DNA of 64,000 nucleotides, taken from positions 62,001 to 126,000 of the forward strand of contig NZ_JABEYA020000001.1 in assembly GCF_013074385.2 (NCBI RefSeq). Reading direction: 5' to 3'. Made by a program: the position numbers and the translations under genes. The DNA comes from Vibrio ostreicida. GTDB lineage: Bacteria > Pseudomonadota > Gammaproteobacteria > Enterobacterales > Vibrionaceae. Shown one piece after another: positions 55,400-64,000 of the stretch (position 1 is its first letter; every line of letters starts with the position of its first letter). The notes beneath the pieces were generated by a model. It saw only the letters and a list, made by a program, of their open reading frames with translations. It ran no database searches and had not been told where the DNA came from.

Positions 55400-56514
55400 T
55401 CAATAAAACACATCAAGCTCTATCTTCTCGATCTCATTCTTGCTCAAATTTAATTTGTTAGGCATAGCAATAGAGTTATCAAAGATAGCTTCGGTTATGT
55501 GTTTTGGGAAACCTTCAGGTAATCGGGCAGCGAGGCGCTCAATTGCTTTAGGTAATTCAGTTTGCATGTTATCCAATATGCTTTGCATGTCCATCAATAG
55601 CGCCTATAGCCCATTGGAAAACTTGAAACTTCATGAAGTTATATCTGTCTTCCAGTGCATTTGATGAGCCTTCAAGTAGCTTCATAATATCGGCTATTCC
55701 TGGTCCCCCATCACTTTCGTACTTTATAGATGAAGGGATCCCTTTAGCTTGACAGATATCTTCCTGAGGAAGGCGCAGTAGTTGTGTACGATCCTTAATC
55801 CAACGTCTATCAAAGCGCTCAACAGCAATGGCTTTATAATTATGGGTTGTGATGATCTCGACTTTCGGAACATCAAACCCTAGCTCTCTAGCTAACTCAA
55901 TACAGATGAACTCATTCTCGACACTTTCAGTCAGATCTAAAATAGAGGTGGGCTGTTTAATCTCACCAATAGGTAGCTTAATGATATGGCTTGTAGGTGT
56001 GTTCCCTTTAGGCAAACACCAAGCTCCATTCAACCTTAGCAATGCGGTTTTTTCTTGAGCGCCAGCAACCGATATTCGGAAGTCATCTTCTTCCTTAATC
56101 ATACCTAATGGAATATCGGAATGATGGGCAGCTAAGATTTTTTCAAGCCGAGATTCATCAAGAAGTTCGTATGACAGTTTGTTTTCGATATATGGTTGAC
56201 TTGGTGGGAGCAGAGCAATGGCACCTACGCTGTCTTTACCAATTTCCTTTAGAAGATCAAAAGGCTGATTTGAAGCTGTTTGATAGCGAGCAACAATCCT
56301 ATTACGTATAGCAATATTGTCTGGTAGTAGGTTGTCGAAGTAGTTGATAACGGCATCAGAAGTTATCGTAGGTACTTGTAGCTTAAGAGATAAAGATAAT
56401 GGGCGAGATTTGTCGTTACTTAGCCAAGACTCATTATATTGAAATTCATGAGAGCCATTGTTTTGTTAGAGTACCGACTAACTCACCATTCATGTAGGCA
56501 TTAAGTTGCTGCAT
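55400..56514 (-). pseudogene. hipA: hipA toxin kinase gene, frameshifted and internally deleted
   Basis: HipA kinases phosphorylate aminoacyl-tRNA synthetases and cause dormancy. Here ATG 56514 overlaps the hipB stop (TAATG). The N-terminus (MQQLNAYMNGELVGTLT) is right but shifts frame at the A4 run (56461-56464), where one extra A leads to an early TGA. The next frame gives the N-subdomain and kinase part (SVAGAQEKTALL, then VAVERFDRRW-like and WAIGAIDGHAK). Right after DGHAK the sequence jumps to the extreme C-terminus (ILDNMQTELPKAIERLAARLP) in another frame. Roughly 100-150 codons, including the metal-binding part of the kinase, are gone. It cannot encode an active toxin. Confidence 0.85.
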
Positions 56515-56762
56515 TACCAATCTTCCTCATCAACAGTACTTTGACTGTTTTTTGCATCTTTTGTTTCGATTTTAAGAGTGAGATCTAATGCTTGGATGAG
56601 CTTGAACATTGTTGAAATAGTTGCCTTTTCTGGTCTATTTTCAAAGTTCGAAATGGTTGCTTGTTTTATCCCTACTTTTTTTGCCAGTTCAGACTGAGTC
56701 CACTTATTTTTTTGGCGTATTAGCAGTAAAGTATTGGCTAATTGTTGTGGGCTATAAATCAC
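56514..56762 (-). CDS. hipB: HipB-type antitoxin/repressor
   Basis: 82 aa, intact. The Cro/CI helix-turn-helix has WTQSELAKKVGIKQATISNFE, followed by the dimerisation strand DLTLKIETK and a short acidic tail ending in Trp, as in E. coli HipB. It represses its own promoter and binds HipA. Two operator-like sites lie just upstream. With hipA dead it is an orphan repressor. Confidence 0.9.
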   Translation of the reverse strand: MIYSPQQLANTLLLIRQKNKWTQSELAKKVGIKQATISNFENRPEKATISTMFKLIQALDLTLKIETKDAKNSQSTVDEEDW

Positions 56763-56789
56763 AAGTTGTCACTCCTTACAATGAAGTTT

Positions 56790-56835
56790 TATCCGCACTA
56801 GAGGGTATGGGCTATACTATCCCAACAAAAGGATA
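56790..56835 (-). promoter_or_regulatory. Two HipB operators
   Basis: The E. coli hip operator is TATCC-N8-GGATA. A perfect match lies at 56818-56835, and TATCC-N8-GGGTA (one change) at 56790-56807. The centres are 28 bases apart. They lie 28-73 bases upstream of hipB. Confidence 0.8.
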
Positions 56836-57167
56836 TATGCAGTATTATACCTTGAGGGGGATAAAGTAGGGGTGTCAAAGCCTTTAGCTTTGACTTATCT
56901 ATATTACAGGGTGATATTTAGCATGGATGAGCTTGAGTCAGTAAATCAAAGATAATCCTAAGAGGACAAAACCTATTAAATTGTCCTTTTGATGGGGTAT
57001 TTGATAATGAAAACAATAGTACAAATAATGCACGAATTGTTTATGAGTTTACTAAGTATCTAAAGGAAGCCAAGCGCTTAGATGACTCGACTATTGATGC
57101 AGGGCGGGATCGCACTTTGTTAGCCACTATGATCTAATAGGCTCAAACCCACAAATCGGTACCACCT
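56836..57167 (+). pseudogene. Gap with a scrap of a tyrosine-recombinase N-terminus
   Basis: Between hipB operators and the ISAs1 scrap. At 56991-57137 one frame reads NNARIVYEFTKYLKEAKRLD then DSTIDAG, which resembles the SAM-like N-terminal core-binding domain of phage-type integrases. It ends at TAA without a catalytic domain. Assignment is by pattern only. Confidence 0.45.
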
Positions 57168-57383
57168 TTGAGCCTCATAGAACACCTTTCGGTTGTCGAA
57201 GGTACGCGGTCATCCATCAATCAAAAGCATGATTTCGTTGACATTATTTTCCTTGTCATTAGCGCCATAACTGCTGGTAGCGAGGGCTGGCAAGATATTG
57301 AAACCTATGGTGAACACAAACTTGAATGGCTTAGAAAATATCGACCATTCGCTCACGGTATCCCTCGTCGGCACACTATCGCA
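57168..57383 (+). pseudogene. ISAs1-family transposase, N-terminal fragment
   Basis: About 72 codons: LIEHLSVVEGTRSSINQKHD, then ISAITAGSEGWQDIETYG and WLRKYRPFAHGIPRRHTIAR. This is the DDE_Tnp_1-associated N-terminal domain of ISAs1 (H-repeat) transposases. It is cut after HTIAR, where the sequence passes, in the same frame, into a resolvase C-terminus. No catalytic domain. Confidence 0.8.
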
Positions 57384-57611
57384 AGAAAAGATTACTAAGA
57401 TCGCCGCCGCCGTCAGTCTGAAGGAATAAAGAAAGCCAAAGAGGACGGTGAATACAGAGGACGCCAAGCAGACTCAGAGCTACACGAAAAAATCTATCAG
57501 CTACGAGTTATCAACAAGCTGAGTATTAGTGATACCGCCAAACTCACCAATGTTTCGGATCGTACAGTAATACGGGTAGCGAAGAAGTTAGCAATTCGTT
57601 CATTGGGATAA
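57384..57611 (+). pseudogene. Serine recombinase (resolvase) C-terminal fragment
   Basis: Starting at about RKDY, then a TAA stop (57396) where an acidic residue is expected, then DRRRRQSEGIKKAKEDGEYRG and a helix-turn-helix LSISDTAKLTNVSDRTVIRV. This is the end of a Tn3-type resolvase, with its recombination helix and DNA-binding domain. The catalytic domain is missing. Confidence 0.75.
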
Positions 57612-57781
57612 TGAAGCTTAGCGTACGTTTTCGTTCCATTGGGCTTCAAACCCCATAATAGGTACACCAGATTGATACACTAATTGCAGTGTACCTTTGG
57701 GTGTACCTAAAAAGCAAAGAAGCAGTAGGAAGACAAAAGACTCTCAAGACGCTAAATCATTGATTTTACTGTATTTCAGAC

Positions 57782-57808
57782 AAAAAAAGACGCCCTAGGA
57801 CGTCTTTA
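57782..57808 (-). terminator. Terminator at the present ssrA 3' flank
   Basis: AAAGACG stems (57786-57792 with 57801-57807 on the + strand) with a CCCTAGGA loop; on the minus strand a run of T follows. It now serves ssrA and was probably brought in by the element. Confidence 0.8.
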
Positions 57809-57817
57809 AATGTAGAA

Positions 57818-57833
57818 TTGGTGGAGCTGGCGG
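57818..57833. repeat. Proximal att copy (ssrA 3' end)
   Basis: TTGGTGGAGCTGGCGG; the TGG is the complement of the CCA end of tmRNA. Direct repeat of 55100-55115. Confidence 0.85.
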
Positions 57834-58185
57834 GAGTTGAACCCGCGTCCAAAAACCATTCATCATTGGTACTACATGCTTAGTCGATCTTTAATTTCAC
57901 CAGCAACCTGCGAACCGACACGCTAGTTAAAGGCTAACCTGAATTATAATTCGCGCTTTTCCTCTCAGGTGGGAGAATCCGCGCTAGCTAGTTTGGGTTT
58001 GATCTCTTATTGGTCCCCGTCTTACGAGCGGAAGCTAGGGTAAGAGAGCTCTGAGCAGGTTATTAAGCTGCTAGTGCGTAGTTTTCGTCGTTTGCGACTA
58101 TTTTTTTGCGGCTTTTAACGTGGCCAACCGCCCCACGGCATGCACCTCAGACTTCAAAATTCCTGTCGAATCCTAAATCAGCCCC
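57819..58185 (-). ncRNA. ssrA: Transfer-messenger RNA (tmRNA)
   Basis: The 5' end GGGGCTGATTTAGGATTCGA (58185 downward) and the 3' end GTTCAACTCCCGCCAGCTCC plus ACCA pair as the tRNA-like part, about 367 nt. The reading frame encodes the tag ANDENYALAA and then TAA TAA (around 58050-58090), following the resume alanine codon. It frees stalled ribosomes together with SmpB, encoded just upstream on the same strand. Confidence 0.97.
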
Positions 58186-58198
58186 AAGTGTTATTTGC

Positions 58199-58226
58199 AT
58201 AGTACCAGAAAAGCATTGCCTGTCTA
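58199..58226 (-). promoter_or_regulatory. ssrA promoter
   Basis: On the minus strand TAGACA-N16-TACTAT, 13 bases before the tmRNA 5' end. Five of six bases match at -35 and five of six at -10. Confidence 0.65.
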
Positions 58227-58251
58227 GCACTGTGCGTTTAAGTGCTTAAAA

Positions 58252-58737
58252 TTAGCGCAAATTACTCTTCATAATCCGTGCTTTATCTCTCGCCCAATCT
58301 TTTTCTTTCATATCAGTACGTTTATCGTGCAGCTTTTTACCTTTCGCTACGCCAACTTTAATCTTCGCCCAAGAGCGAGACCAGTAAAGTGCAGTTGCGA
58401 CAAGTGTCATGCCTTCACGGTTAATACGACCGATAAGGTTGTCGAGCTCTTTTCTCGACATGAGTAGTTTTCGGATACGTGTTGGGTTCGCCACGATATG
58501 AGTACTCGCCTGAGTGAGCGGAGTGATCGTCATACCACTGATGAATGCTTCGCCATCTCGGATGTAGACGTAGCTTTCTGCAATATTGGTTTTGCCTTCA
58601 CGCAGGGATTTTACTTCCCAGCCTTGTAGCTCAAGCCCCGCTTCTATTTCATCATCGATAAAATATTCGTGGCGAGCTTTCTTATTAAGCGCAATGGTAT
58701 TACTACCGGCTTTTGATTTTGATTTTTTCTTTACCAT
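58252..58737 (-). CDS. smpB: SsrA-binding protein SmpB
   Basis: 161 aa. The OB-fold core starts [20 protein letters not shown], then [11 protein letters not shown]. The C-terminal tail, which enters the ribosomal A site ([20 protein letters not shown]), is basic. It brings alanyl-tmRNA to stalled ribosomes. It lies 66 bases upstream of ssrA in the same direction; the two also act together. Confidence 0.97.
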   Translation of the reverse strand: MVKKKSKSKAGSNTIALNKKARHEYFIDDEIEAGLELQGWEVKSLREGKTNIAESYVYIRDGEAFISGMTITPLTQASTHIVANPTRIRKLLMSRKELDNLIGRINREGMTLVATALYWSRSWAKIKVGVAKGKKLHDKRTDMKEKDWARDKARIMKSNLR

Positions 58738-58855
58738 AATCCCTGCATTATACGGCCAGACCGCTCGTTATGAAATCCCTTTGTTTACGCTCAGGTCAAA
58801 TAAAAGTAAAATCAAGTTATACCTGTTGTAAAGGTGTGTGCTACGAGGAGTCTTT

Positions 58856-59299
58856 ATGAAGCAAGTCAGTCGTTCCGCTTTGGTGTCTTTTAGCGCTGAG
58901 CAGATGTTTAAGCTGGTTAATGATGTCGCCAGTTATCCTGACTTTCTGCCCGGATGTTCAGGCTCTAGGGTGATTGAGTCCCACGATTCGGCAATGGTGG
59001 CCGCCGTCGATGTCTCTAAGGCTGGAATAAGTAAAACCTTTATTACGTCCAATCAGTTAGTATTGGATGAGGCTATTTTGATGAATCTGGTCGATGGCCC
59101 TTTTAAAACGCTTAAAGGGGGATGGTTTTTCACCGCACTCGATGATCAAGCGTGTAAGGTCGAGCTTAAATTGGAATTTGAGTTTTCCAGCAAAATGATC
59201 GAGCTGGCGTTTGGTAAAGTTTTTAATGAACTGACCAGTAACATGGTGAATGCGTTTACGCAACGCGCCAAACAGGTGTATTCGTGCTATGAGTATTGA
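58856..59299 (+). CDS. ratA: RatA, START/coenzyme-Q-binding-like protein
   Basis: 147 aa, polyketide-cyclase/START fold ([20 protein letters not shown], then [13 protein letters not shown] and [16 protein letters not shown]). In E. coli it is called RatA and reported to block 70S formation; the fold also matches Coq10-type ubiquinone chaperones, so the true role is open. I chose ATG 58856 after GAGGAG. It overlaps rnfH by 11 bases. Confidence 0.93.
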   Translation: MKQVSRSALVSFSAEQMFKLVNDVASYPDFLPGCSGSRVIESHDSAMVAAVDVSKAGISKTFITSNQLVLDEAILMNLVDGPFKTLKGGWFFTALDDQACKVELKLEFEFSSKMIELAFGKVFNELTSNMVNAFTQRAKQVYSCYEY

Positions 59300-59585
59300 G
59301 TCTGACATGATTCATGTTGAGGTGGTTTTTGCTCTTCCAGAGCAGCAGCGTGTATTTACTTTAGTGGTCAATAAAACCATGACTGTGGCAGAGATAATTC
59401 AGCAATCTGGCGTGTTAGAGCAATACCCGCAGATTGATTTGAGTAAAAATAAAGTGGGTGTGTTTAGCCGCAACGTGAAACTAGATGCCACTGTGAGGGA
59501 TAAAGATCGGATTGAAATATACCGCCCTCTATTGGCTGACCCAAAAGAAATTCGCCGAAAACGAGCAGAGCAGGCGAAAGGCTAG
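59289..59585 (+). CDS. rnfH: RnfH family ubiquitin-like protein (RatB)
   Basis: 98 aa, beta-grasp fold. [37 protein letters not shown] and [20 protein letters not shown] are conserved. The role is uncertain; it is always next to ratA. ATG 59289 overlaps the ratA stop, indicating translational coupling. Confidence 0.92.
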   Translation: MSIESDMIHVEVVFALPEQQRVFTLVVNKTMTVAEIIQQSGVLEQYPQIDLSKNKVGVFSRNVKLDATVRDKDRIEIYRPLLADPKEIRRKRAEQAKG

Positions 59586-59625
59586 CTGTTTTTTGCCCGA
59601 TTATATATTCCCCTATTGTTGCTAA

Positions 59626-59671
59626 AAACTTAGTCAGGGCTGGTATGTTAATGCCAACCCTGACTAAGTTT
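59626..59671. terminator. Bidirectional terminator between rnfH and bamE
   Basis: A long stem of about 18 bp (AACTTAGTCAGGG arm and its complement, one mismatch) with a 10-nt loop and A/T flanks. Confidence 0.9.
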
Positions 59672-59672
59672 G

Positions 59673-60032
59673 TTAGTTGATACTTTCAAAGAAATCAGGG
59701 CTAGCTGTGTAGTCACCATCGACTTTAACCAGTTGGCCTTTCGGATTAAAGTTGACGATTAGATTTTTCTGAACCGACTCCTGATGGCCTTCTGTATGAT
59801 GATAGATATAGTACCAAGTATCAGGGTAGCCATTCTCAATCAGCATCGGCGAACCCATAACGAAACGCACCTGTTCTTTGGTCATGCCAAATTTTAATTG
59901 TTCTACGGCTTGCTGTTCAACGTAGTTTCCCTGATTTATGTCAATTCGATACACTAGCTTTTCTAGTACAGAGCAGCCAGTCAGGAATGTCATAGAGAGT
60001 GGTAACGCGATCAGCCACTTTTTCAATTGCAT
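59673..60032 (-). CDS. bamE: Outer membrane protein assembly lipoprotein BamE
   Basis: 119 aa. The lipobox is LTGC (Cys20), followed by the SmpA/OmlA domain: [36 protein letters not shown] and [10 protein letters not shown] small BAM subunit that helps BamD/BamA. Its position between rnfH and recN is standard. Confidence 0.95.
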   Translation of the reverse strand: MQLKKWLIALPLSMTFLTGCSVLEKLVYRIDINQGNYVEQQAVEQLKFGMTKEQVRFVMGSPMLIENGYPDTWYYIYHHTEGHQESVQKNLIVNFNPKGQLVKVDGDYTASPDFFESIN

Positions 60033-60212
60033 ATGAATAAATTCTTGTAGACGAAGTGTGTTAAATTGAGCCGATAATAAACAAGCTAAGCGCTAATGTA
60101 AAAAGCTCATATGACTTTGGACTATTTAAGACCTCGATTTTTGAATTTAGTTGCAAACTCAGACCAAATTTTAATGAATTAGACAACTTGGTCTGTGCTG
60201 AGATGCTCACTT

Positions 60213-61877
60213 TTATGCGGCAACAAGCAATTCTTTGGCGTTGGCCAAGGTTGATTGCGTTATCTGACTTCCTCCGAGTAGGCGGGCGAGTTCAGAAATA
60301 CGTTGTTCTTTATCGAGAGAGTGCATCAAGGTTTCTGTTTTACCTGCTTTCGTTTGCTTGGCCACAAATAACTGTTGGTGACCGCATCCTGCGACCTGAG
60401 GTAGGTGCGTTACACACAGTACTTGAGTGGATTCGCCCAGTTTACGCAGCATTTTACCGACAACGGCCGCCGTTGGGCCGCTGATCCCCACATCTACTTC
60501 ATCGAAAATCAGACTGGGCGTATCGACTTTCTGAGCGGTAATCACTTGGATGGCCAATGAAATCCGTGACAATTCACCTCCAGAGGCGACTTTAGCAATA
60601 GGTTGCATTGGTTGCCCAGGGTTAGTGGTGACGACAAAACAAATGTTGTCCATGCCTAAAGGGGAAGGGTGAGTCCCATGATTATCGATCTCAATTGAGA
60701 ATTGAGCTTTTTCCATACTCAGTTCATGCATGCTGGCAGTGATGAGTTTATTGAGTTCTTTAGCGTAGCGGCGGCGTGATTTATGTAATTTTTCGGCAGC
60801 GGTGACAAATAAAAGGTACTTTTCTTCGACGTCTTGACCAAGTAGGGTGAGTTTGTCATCAGAGCAGTCGAGCGCCTCTATCTGTGCCAAAAGATCTTGA
60901 TGATGTGCATAAAGGCCTTCAGGGAGGACGTGATGCTTGCGGGCTATCGACAAAACTTTGGAAAAACGTTGCTCTACGCGAGCTATTTGAGCCGGATCGA
61001 CCTCAATTGTGTCAAGATAAGAACGAATTTCGCTGTTCGCTTCTTCTATCTGTATAATGGCTTCAGACAACATCGTTGGTAATTCGGCCAATGTGGGATC
61101 CAGCTCGGCCAATTGGATCAGGGAGAGATTGGCTGATTGGAGAATACCAAGCGCATTAACCTCGTTGCCTTCGTCAATAAGTTCGATGGCTTGTTGGCAT
61201 GTGGTGGCCAATTCTCCACTATTGGAGAGTCTTTTGTGTTCTTGCTCAAGTTGCTCATATTCTTCCTCGCCAAGAGAGAGTTCGTCAAGTTCCTTAATTT
61301 GGTACTCAAGCAGTTGTTTTTGAGCCAAATTAGCCACACTGTTTTCTTTTAGTTGTTTGAGTTTGTTGTCGGCTTGACGCCAGTTTTGATAGGTGTCACG
61401 TGTGTTTTTTAATCGACTACTGTGGCCTGCATATTGGTCGAGCATGGCCATTTGGTGATCGCCTTTCATTAACTGATGGTGAGCATGTTGCCCGTGAATA
61501 TTAATCAGCATTTGGCCAAGAGTTTTGAGTTGCGAAAGCGGAACTGGGCTGCCATTAATAAAGGCTCTTGAACGGCCTTCTTTGCTAATGATACGGCGTA
61601 AAATACAATCGCTGCCTTCTCTTAGGTCATTGTCTTCTAACCAGCGTGTTGCGCGGAGATTGTTTTCAAGAGTAAATGCGGCGCTGACCTCAGTTTTTTC
61701 TTCACCTTGGCGCACCATACTGCCTTCTGCCCGACCACCTAGACAAAGTCCCAACGCGTCAATGGCGATAGATTTACCTGCTCCGGTTTCACCTGTGATG
61801 GTGGTCATGCCGTGAGATAGTTCCAGCTGAAGAGATTTTACAATAGCGAAATTATTAACACTTAGATGAGCCAGCAT
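60213..61877 (-). CDS. recN: DNA repair protein RecN
   Basis: 554 aa, SMC-like ATPase for double-strand-break repair. Walker A is [18 protein letters not shown] central coiled-coil has a hinge. The signature [14 protein letters not shown] and Walker [14 protein letters not shown] follow, then the His switch in VTHLPQVAG. Two LexA boxes lie directly upstream, so it is SOS-induced as in E. coli. Confidence 0.97.
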   Translation of the reverse strand: MLAHLSVNNFAIVKSLQLELSHGMTTITGETGAGKSIAIDALGLCLGGRAEGSMVRQGEEKTEVSAAFTLENNLRATRWLEDNDLREGSDCILRRIISKEGRSRAFINGSPVPLSQLKTLGQMLINIHGQHAHHQLMKGDHQMAMLDQYAGHSSRLKNTRDTYQNWRQADNKLKQLKENSVANLAQKQLLEYQIKELDELSLGEEEYEQLEQEHKRLSNSGELATTCQQAIELIDEGNEVNALGILQSANLSLIQLAELDPTLAELPTMLSEAIIQIEEANSEIRSYLDTIEVDPAQIARVEQRFSKVLSIARKHHVLPEGLYAHHQDLLAQIEALDCSDDKLTLLGQDVEEKYLLFVTAAEKLHKSRRRYAKELNKLITASMHELSMEKAQFSIEIDNHGTHPSPLGMDNICFVVTTNPGQPMQPIAKVASGGELSRISLAIQVITAQKVDTPSLIFDEVDVGISGPTAAVVGKMLRKLGESTQVLCVTHLPQVAGCGHQQLFVAKQTKAGKTETLMHSLDKEQRISELARLLGGSQITQSTLANAKELLVAA

Positions 61878-61903
61878 TTTGTTTACCTTGTTTAAATGAA
61901 CAG

Positions 61904-61945
61904 TACTGTATAAATAAGCAGTATATACTGTTTCTTTATACAGTA
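61904..61945 (-). promoter_or_regulatory. Two LexA (SOS) boxes upstream of recN
   Basis: TACTGTATAAATAAGCAGTA (61904-61923) and TACTGTTTCTTTATACAGTA (61926-61945), both CTG-N10-CAG. They start 27 bases before the recN ATG. Confidence 0.92.
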
Positions 61946-62094
61946 AAGGTGAGTGTTAACATTTTTGTGAGCAACATTAACACGGCGTCATTTATCTATG
62001 GGTATACGGCCATAACAAGGCTGACTCAGTGGGTCAACCTAGGGATGCCCTCAGTTTGATGGGTGATCAGGGTTTGCGTGGCTAAGGTAGGAAC

Positions 62095-62979
62095 TCAGAA
62101 CAGTTTGCTCGACCAACCGAGTTTATTGCGCAAAACATGGTAATAACTATAGTCTTTCGGATGGATTAACTGAAGAATATTTGGGCTTTGATAAATATGT
62201 ACTTCATCGCCTGGGGAGACAGGCAGTGAAACCTGACCATCACAACTGACTTCCTGAGTACCGCGGTTATCTGGCGAAACCAAGAGTTTTATCCGTCGCT
62301 TGCCATCGACGACTAAGGGGCGACTTGATAGCGTATGTGGAAACATAGGAACCAAAGAAATGGCATTGAGGCTAGGAGACAAAATAGGCCCTCCGCCGGA
62401 AAGAGAATAGGCGGTTGAGCCTGTTGGGGTCGAAATGATTAGACCGTCAGCGCGCAGAGAAAAGGCAAAACTGTCATCGATGTAAACTTCGAATTCGATC
62501 ATATGGGCGATTTGACCGGGGTGAAGAACGGCTTCATTGAGGGCCGCATTATGACTTTTCACTTGACCGTGTCGGTGGACCTCTGCTTCGAGAAGGAAGC
62601 GTTCTTCTTTAATAAAATCGCCATCGATGACGCTTTTCAGTGCAGTCTGAAAGTTTTCTGGATCCAGATCGGTTAAGAAACCCAGATTACCTCTATTTAC
62701 CCCGATGACGGAAATATCAAATCGTGAGAGGACGCGTGCGGCACCGAGCATATTGCCGTCACCCCCGACGACGATTGCCAGATCGGCGGCTTGTCCTAGT
62801 TCGATCAGACTCGCAAAGTGCTCATTGGGGATATCATTCAAGATATCAGCCAATCTATCATCGATAAAGACTTGATATCCCTCTGATTTCAGCCAGATAT
62901 ACAGTTCTCGATGAGTCTGAATAGCTTGCTGATCTCTTGGTTTTCCAATGATGGCGATCACTTCAAATGGCTTTTTCAT
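62095..62979 (-). CDS. nadK: NAD kinase
   Basis: 294 aa. Phosphorylates NAD to NADP. The family motif GGDGNML and the second motif [16 protein letters not shown] are present. Divergent from grpE by 144 bases, which contain a heat-shock promoter for grpE. Confidence 0.97.
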   Translation of the reverse strand: MKKPFEVIAIIGKPRDQQAIQTHRELYIWLKSEGYQVFIDDRLADILNDIPNEHFASLIELGQAADLAIVVGGDGNMLGAARVLSRFDISVIGVNRGNLGFLTDLDPENFQTALKSVIDGDFIKEERFLLEAEVHRHGQVKSHNAALNEAVLHPGQIAHMIEFEVYIDDSFAFSLRADGLIISTPTGSTAYSLSGGGPILSPSLNAISLVPMFPHTLSSRPLVVDGKRRIKLLVSPDNRGTQEVSCDGQVSLPVSPGDEVHIYQSPNILQLIHPKDYSYYHVLRNKLGWSSKLF

Positions 62980-63000
62980 AGGTTTTCCGCACTAAATGGG

Positions 63001-63029
63001 CTTGATTCGACAATCTTCATCCCCATAAT
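63001..63029 (+). promoter_or_regulatory. Sigma-32 heat-shock promoter of grpE
   Basis: CTTGAT at 63001-63006, a 14-base spacer, then CCCCATAAT at 63021-63029, close to the sigma-32 consensus CTTGAA / CCCCATnT. About 95 bases before the grpE ATG. Confidence 0.8.
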
Positions 63030-63123
63030 AATGGCAAGTTAGCGATTTGTGCGAATTTTTATGTATCTGAAAGCGAGAAACGTGAGGCTTTAGATACAGA
63101 TGGCATTGAGTTCTGGAGATATC

Positions 63124-63729
63124 ATGAGTAACGAAGAAAATAAGATTAACGAAGAAGAGCTAGTGCAGCAGGAGACTGAGCAAGAGGTTGAGGCTCAAGT
63201 GGTTGGTACAGAGGCTGATATTGAATGGAATGAAGATATTCAGCACGATGAGCAAGAGTCAAAAGTGGCTCAGCTTGAAGCTGCACTTCTAGCCAGCGAA
63301 GCGAAAGTTAAGGATCAACAAGATGCGGTGCTTCGAGCGAAAGCGGAAGTGGACAATATGCGTCGCCGTACTGAGGGCGAAATCGATAAAGCTCGTAAAT
63401 ACGCGCTAAACAAGTTTGCAGAAGAGCTGTTGCCTGTTATCGACAACTTGGAACGTGCTATTCAGGCTGCGGATGCTGAGAATGAAGCCGTGAAGCCAGT
63501 AATAGAAGGCGTCGAGCTGACTCACAAAACCTTCGTTGATACAGTGGCTAAATTTGGCCTTAGAGAAATCAATCCAGAAGGGGAAACCTTCAATCCTGAA
63601 ATGCATCAGGCGATGTCGATACAGGAAAGTGCGGATCATGAATCGAACACAGTGATGTTTGTTATGCAGAAAGGCTATGAGTTGAACGGACGAGTCATTC
63701 GCCCTGCCATGGTCATGGTTGCCAAATAA
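63124..63729 (+). CDS. grpE: Nucleotide exchange factor GrpE
   Basis: 201 aa. An acidic disordered N-terminus (about 1-45) leads to a long coiled-coil (about 50-105, [20 protein letters not shown]) and a C-terminal beta wing ([21 protein letters not shown]). It exchanges ADP for ATP on DnaK. I chose ATG 63124, which GGAG precedes; the TTG/ATG at 63100 would extend it by eight residues with no support. The next gene is probably dnaK. Confidence 0.96.
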   Translation: MSNEENKINEEELVQQETEQEVEAQVVGTEADIEWNEDIQHDEQESKVAQLEAALLASEAKVKDQQDAVLRAKAEVDNMRRRTEGEIDKARKYALNKFAEELLPVIDNLERAIQAADAENEAVKPVIEGVELTHKTFVDTVAKFGLREINPEGETFNPEMHQAMSIQESADHESNTVMFVMQKGYELNGRVIRPAMVMVAK

Positions 63730-63752
63730 GCGCGGGGGGAACCCCAATCTAT

Positions 63753-63783
63753 AAAAAGAGAGGCTCAGTCCTCTCTTTTTTTA
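63753..63783 (+). terminator. Terminator after grpE
   Basis: AAAAAGAGAGG (63753-63763) pairs with CCTCTCTTTTT (63770-63780), with a CTCAGT loop and a T-run. Confidence 0.92.
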
Positions 63784-64000
63784 TTCTAGCGGCTGAAAAA
63801 TTAAGCCTTTGATTAAACGAATTGTTCTTTGGTCTAATGTAGATTGGAAATTTAATTTCCGATTTGAAACTTGTAACATTATCGTAAACAAACCCTTTAT
63901 CTTGTAACGTTTGTGTGTATTATGTGCGAGCTTCGCCTCGAATTTGGGCGAAATAAACTATAAAACCATAAAAATACAAACACAACATTCTGGAGATAAA
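63784..64000 (+). promoter_or_regulatory. Leader of the next gene (probably dnaK)
   Basis: 217 bases with no gene, AT-rich. It ends in TTCTGGAGATAAA, a good ribosome-binding site placed so that a start codon would fall at 64001. The gene order and sequence style point to dnaK. I do not see a perfect sigma-32 promoter; CTTGTAAC (around 63868) and CCCTTTAT (around 63893) are weak candidates. Confidence 0.55.

Larger units (their letters stand above)
55100..57833. mobile_element. Decayed integrative element in the 3' end of ssrA
   Basis: About 2.7 kb bounded by a 16-bp direct repeat (TTGGTGGAGCTGGCGG), one copy being the real ssrA 3' end. Inside are hipB with operators, a broken hipA, an N-terminal integrase scrap, an ISAs1 transposase fragment and a resolvase fragment. 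Insertion at ssrA is well known for vibrio islands. No intact integrase remains, so it is no longer mobile by itself. Confidence 0.75.

Noticed and set aside
1..64000. CRISPR array, rRNA or tRNA genes
   Set aside because: I saw no spaced repeat array and no rRNA; the only tRNA-like element found is the tmRNA at 57819-58185.

Overview
The window looks like the chromosome of a Vibrionaceae bacterium (Vibrio or a close relative). The evidence is the gene order mltA-tcdA-csdE-rlmN-rodZ-ispG-hisS-yfgM-bamB-der, xseA/guaB-guaA, and ssrA-smpB/ratA-rnfH/bamE/recN/nadK/grpE, together with a tmRNA tag of ANDENYALAA, a CheV protein, a GH19 chitinase and a TAXI-type TRAP system. Base composition is moderate (mid-40s percent GC by eye), with AT-rich stretches at accessory genes.

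Layout. 1-10.7 kb is a housekeeping block on the + strand: the end of a lytic transglycosylase, tRNA modification and sulfur transfer, RlmN, cell-shape protein RodZ, isoprenoid enzyme IspG, HisS, YfgM/BamB envelope factors and the GTPase Der. 10.7-12.6 kb is a decayed stretch with an AlaX-type editing protein broken by a 5-bp tandem repeat. 12.6-17.5 kb holds xseA and the divergent guaBA operon. 17.5-25.7 kb is accessory: a DUF2306 membrane gene broken at a C10 tract, a secreted chitinase, an acetate transporter, an alanine symporter, dadA with its LysR regulator, and a pentapeptide-repeat potassium channel.

25.8-27.8 kb is a tight four-gene minus-strand operon (FeeM-like N-acyltransferase, NTF2-like protein, haem-oxygenase-like diiron oxidase, 2Fe-2S ferredoxin). 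It has the composition of a small biosynthetic cassette that I cannot match to a named pathway, and it is my best candidate for an undescribed system. 28.5-35.4 kb has cheV, plsC, a secreted subtilase followed by a free-standing I9 inhibitor/propeptide protein, and a BCCT transporter. 35.5-42.5 kb looks like a taurine-nitrogen module (AGCS symporter, TauR-type MocR regulator, taurine:pyruvate aminotransferase, SafE-type exporter, SafD-type aldehyde dehydrogenase) with a shared DNA motif in both divergent promoter regions. 42.8-52.3 kb has two secreted proteins, a DctB/DctD-like two-component system, a TAXI-TRAP transporter behind a sigma-54 promoter, and a secreted S74-domain protein.

52.3-58.2 kb contains a LuxR-type regulator, a DSD1-type PLP enzyme and then a decayed 2.7-kb integrative element lodged in the 3' end of ssrA. 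It is bounded by a 16-bp direct repeat and contains hipB with two operators, a broken hipA, and scraps of integrase, ISAs1 transposase and resolvase. 58.2-64 kb returns to core genes: smpB, ratA-rnfH, bamE, SOS-controlled recN, nadK, and heat-shock grpE. The window ends at the ribosome-binding site of the next gene, presumably dnaK.
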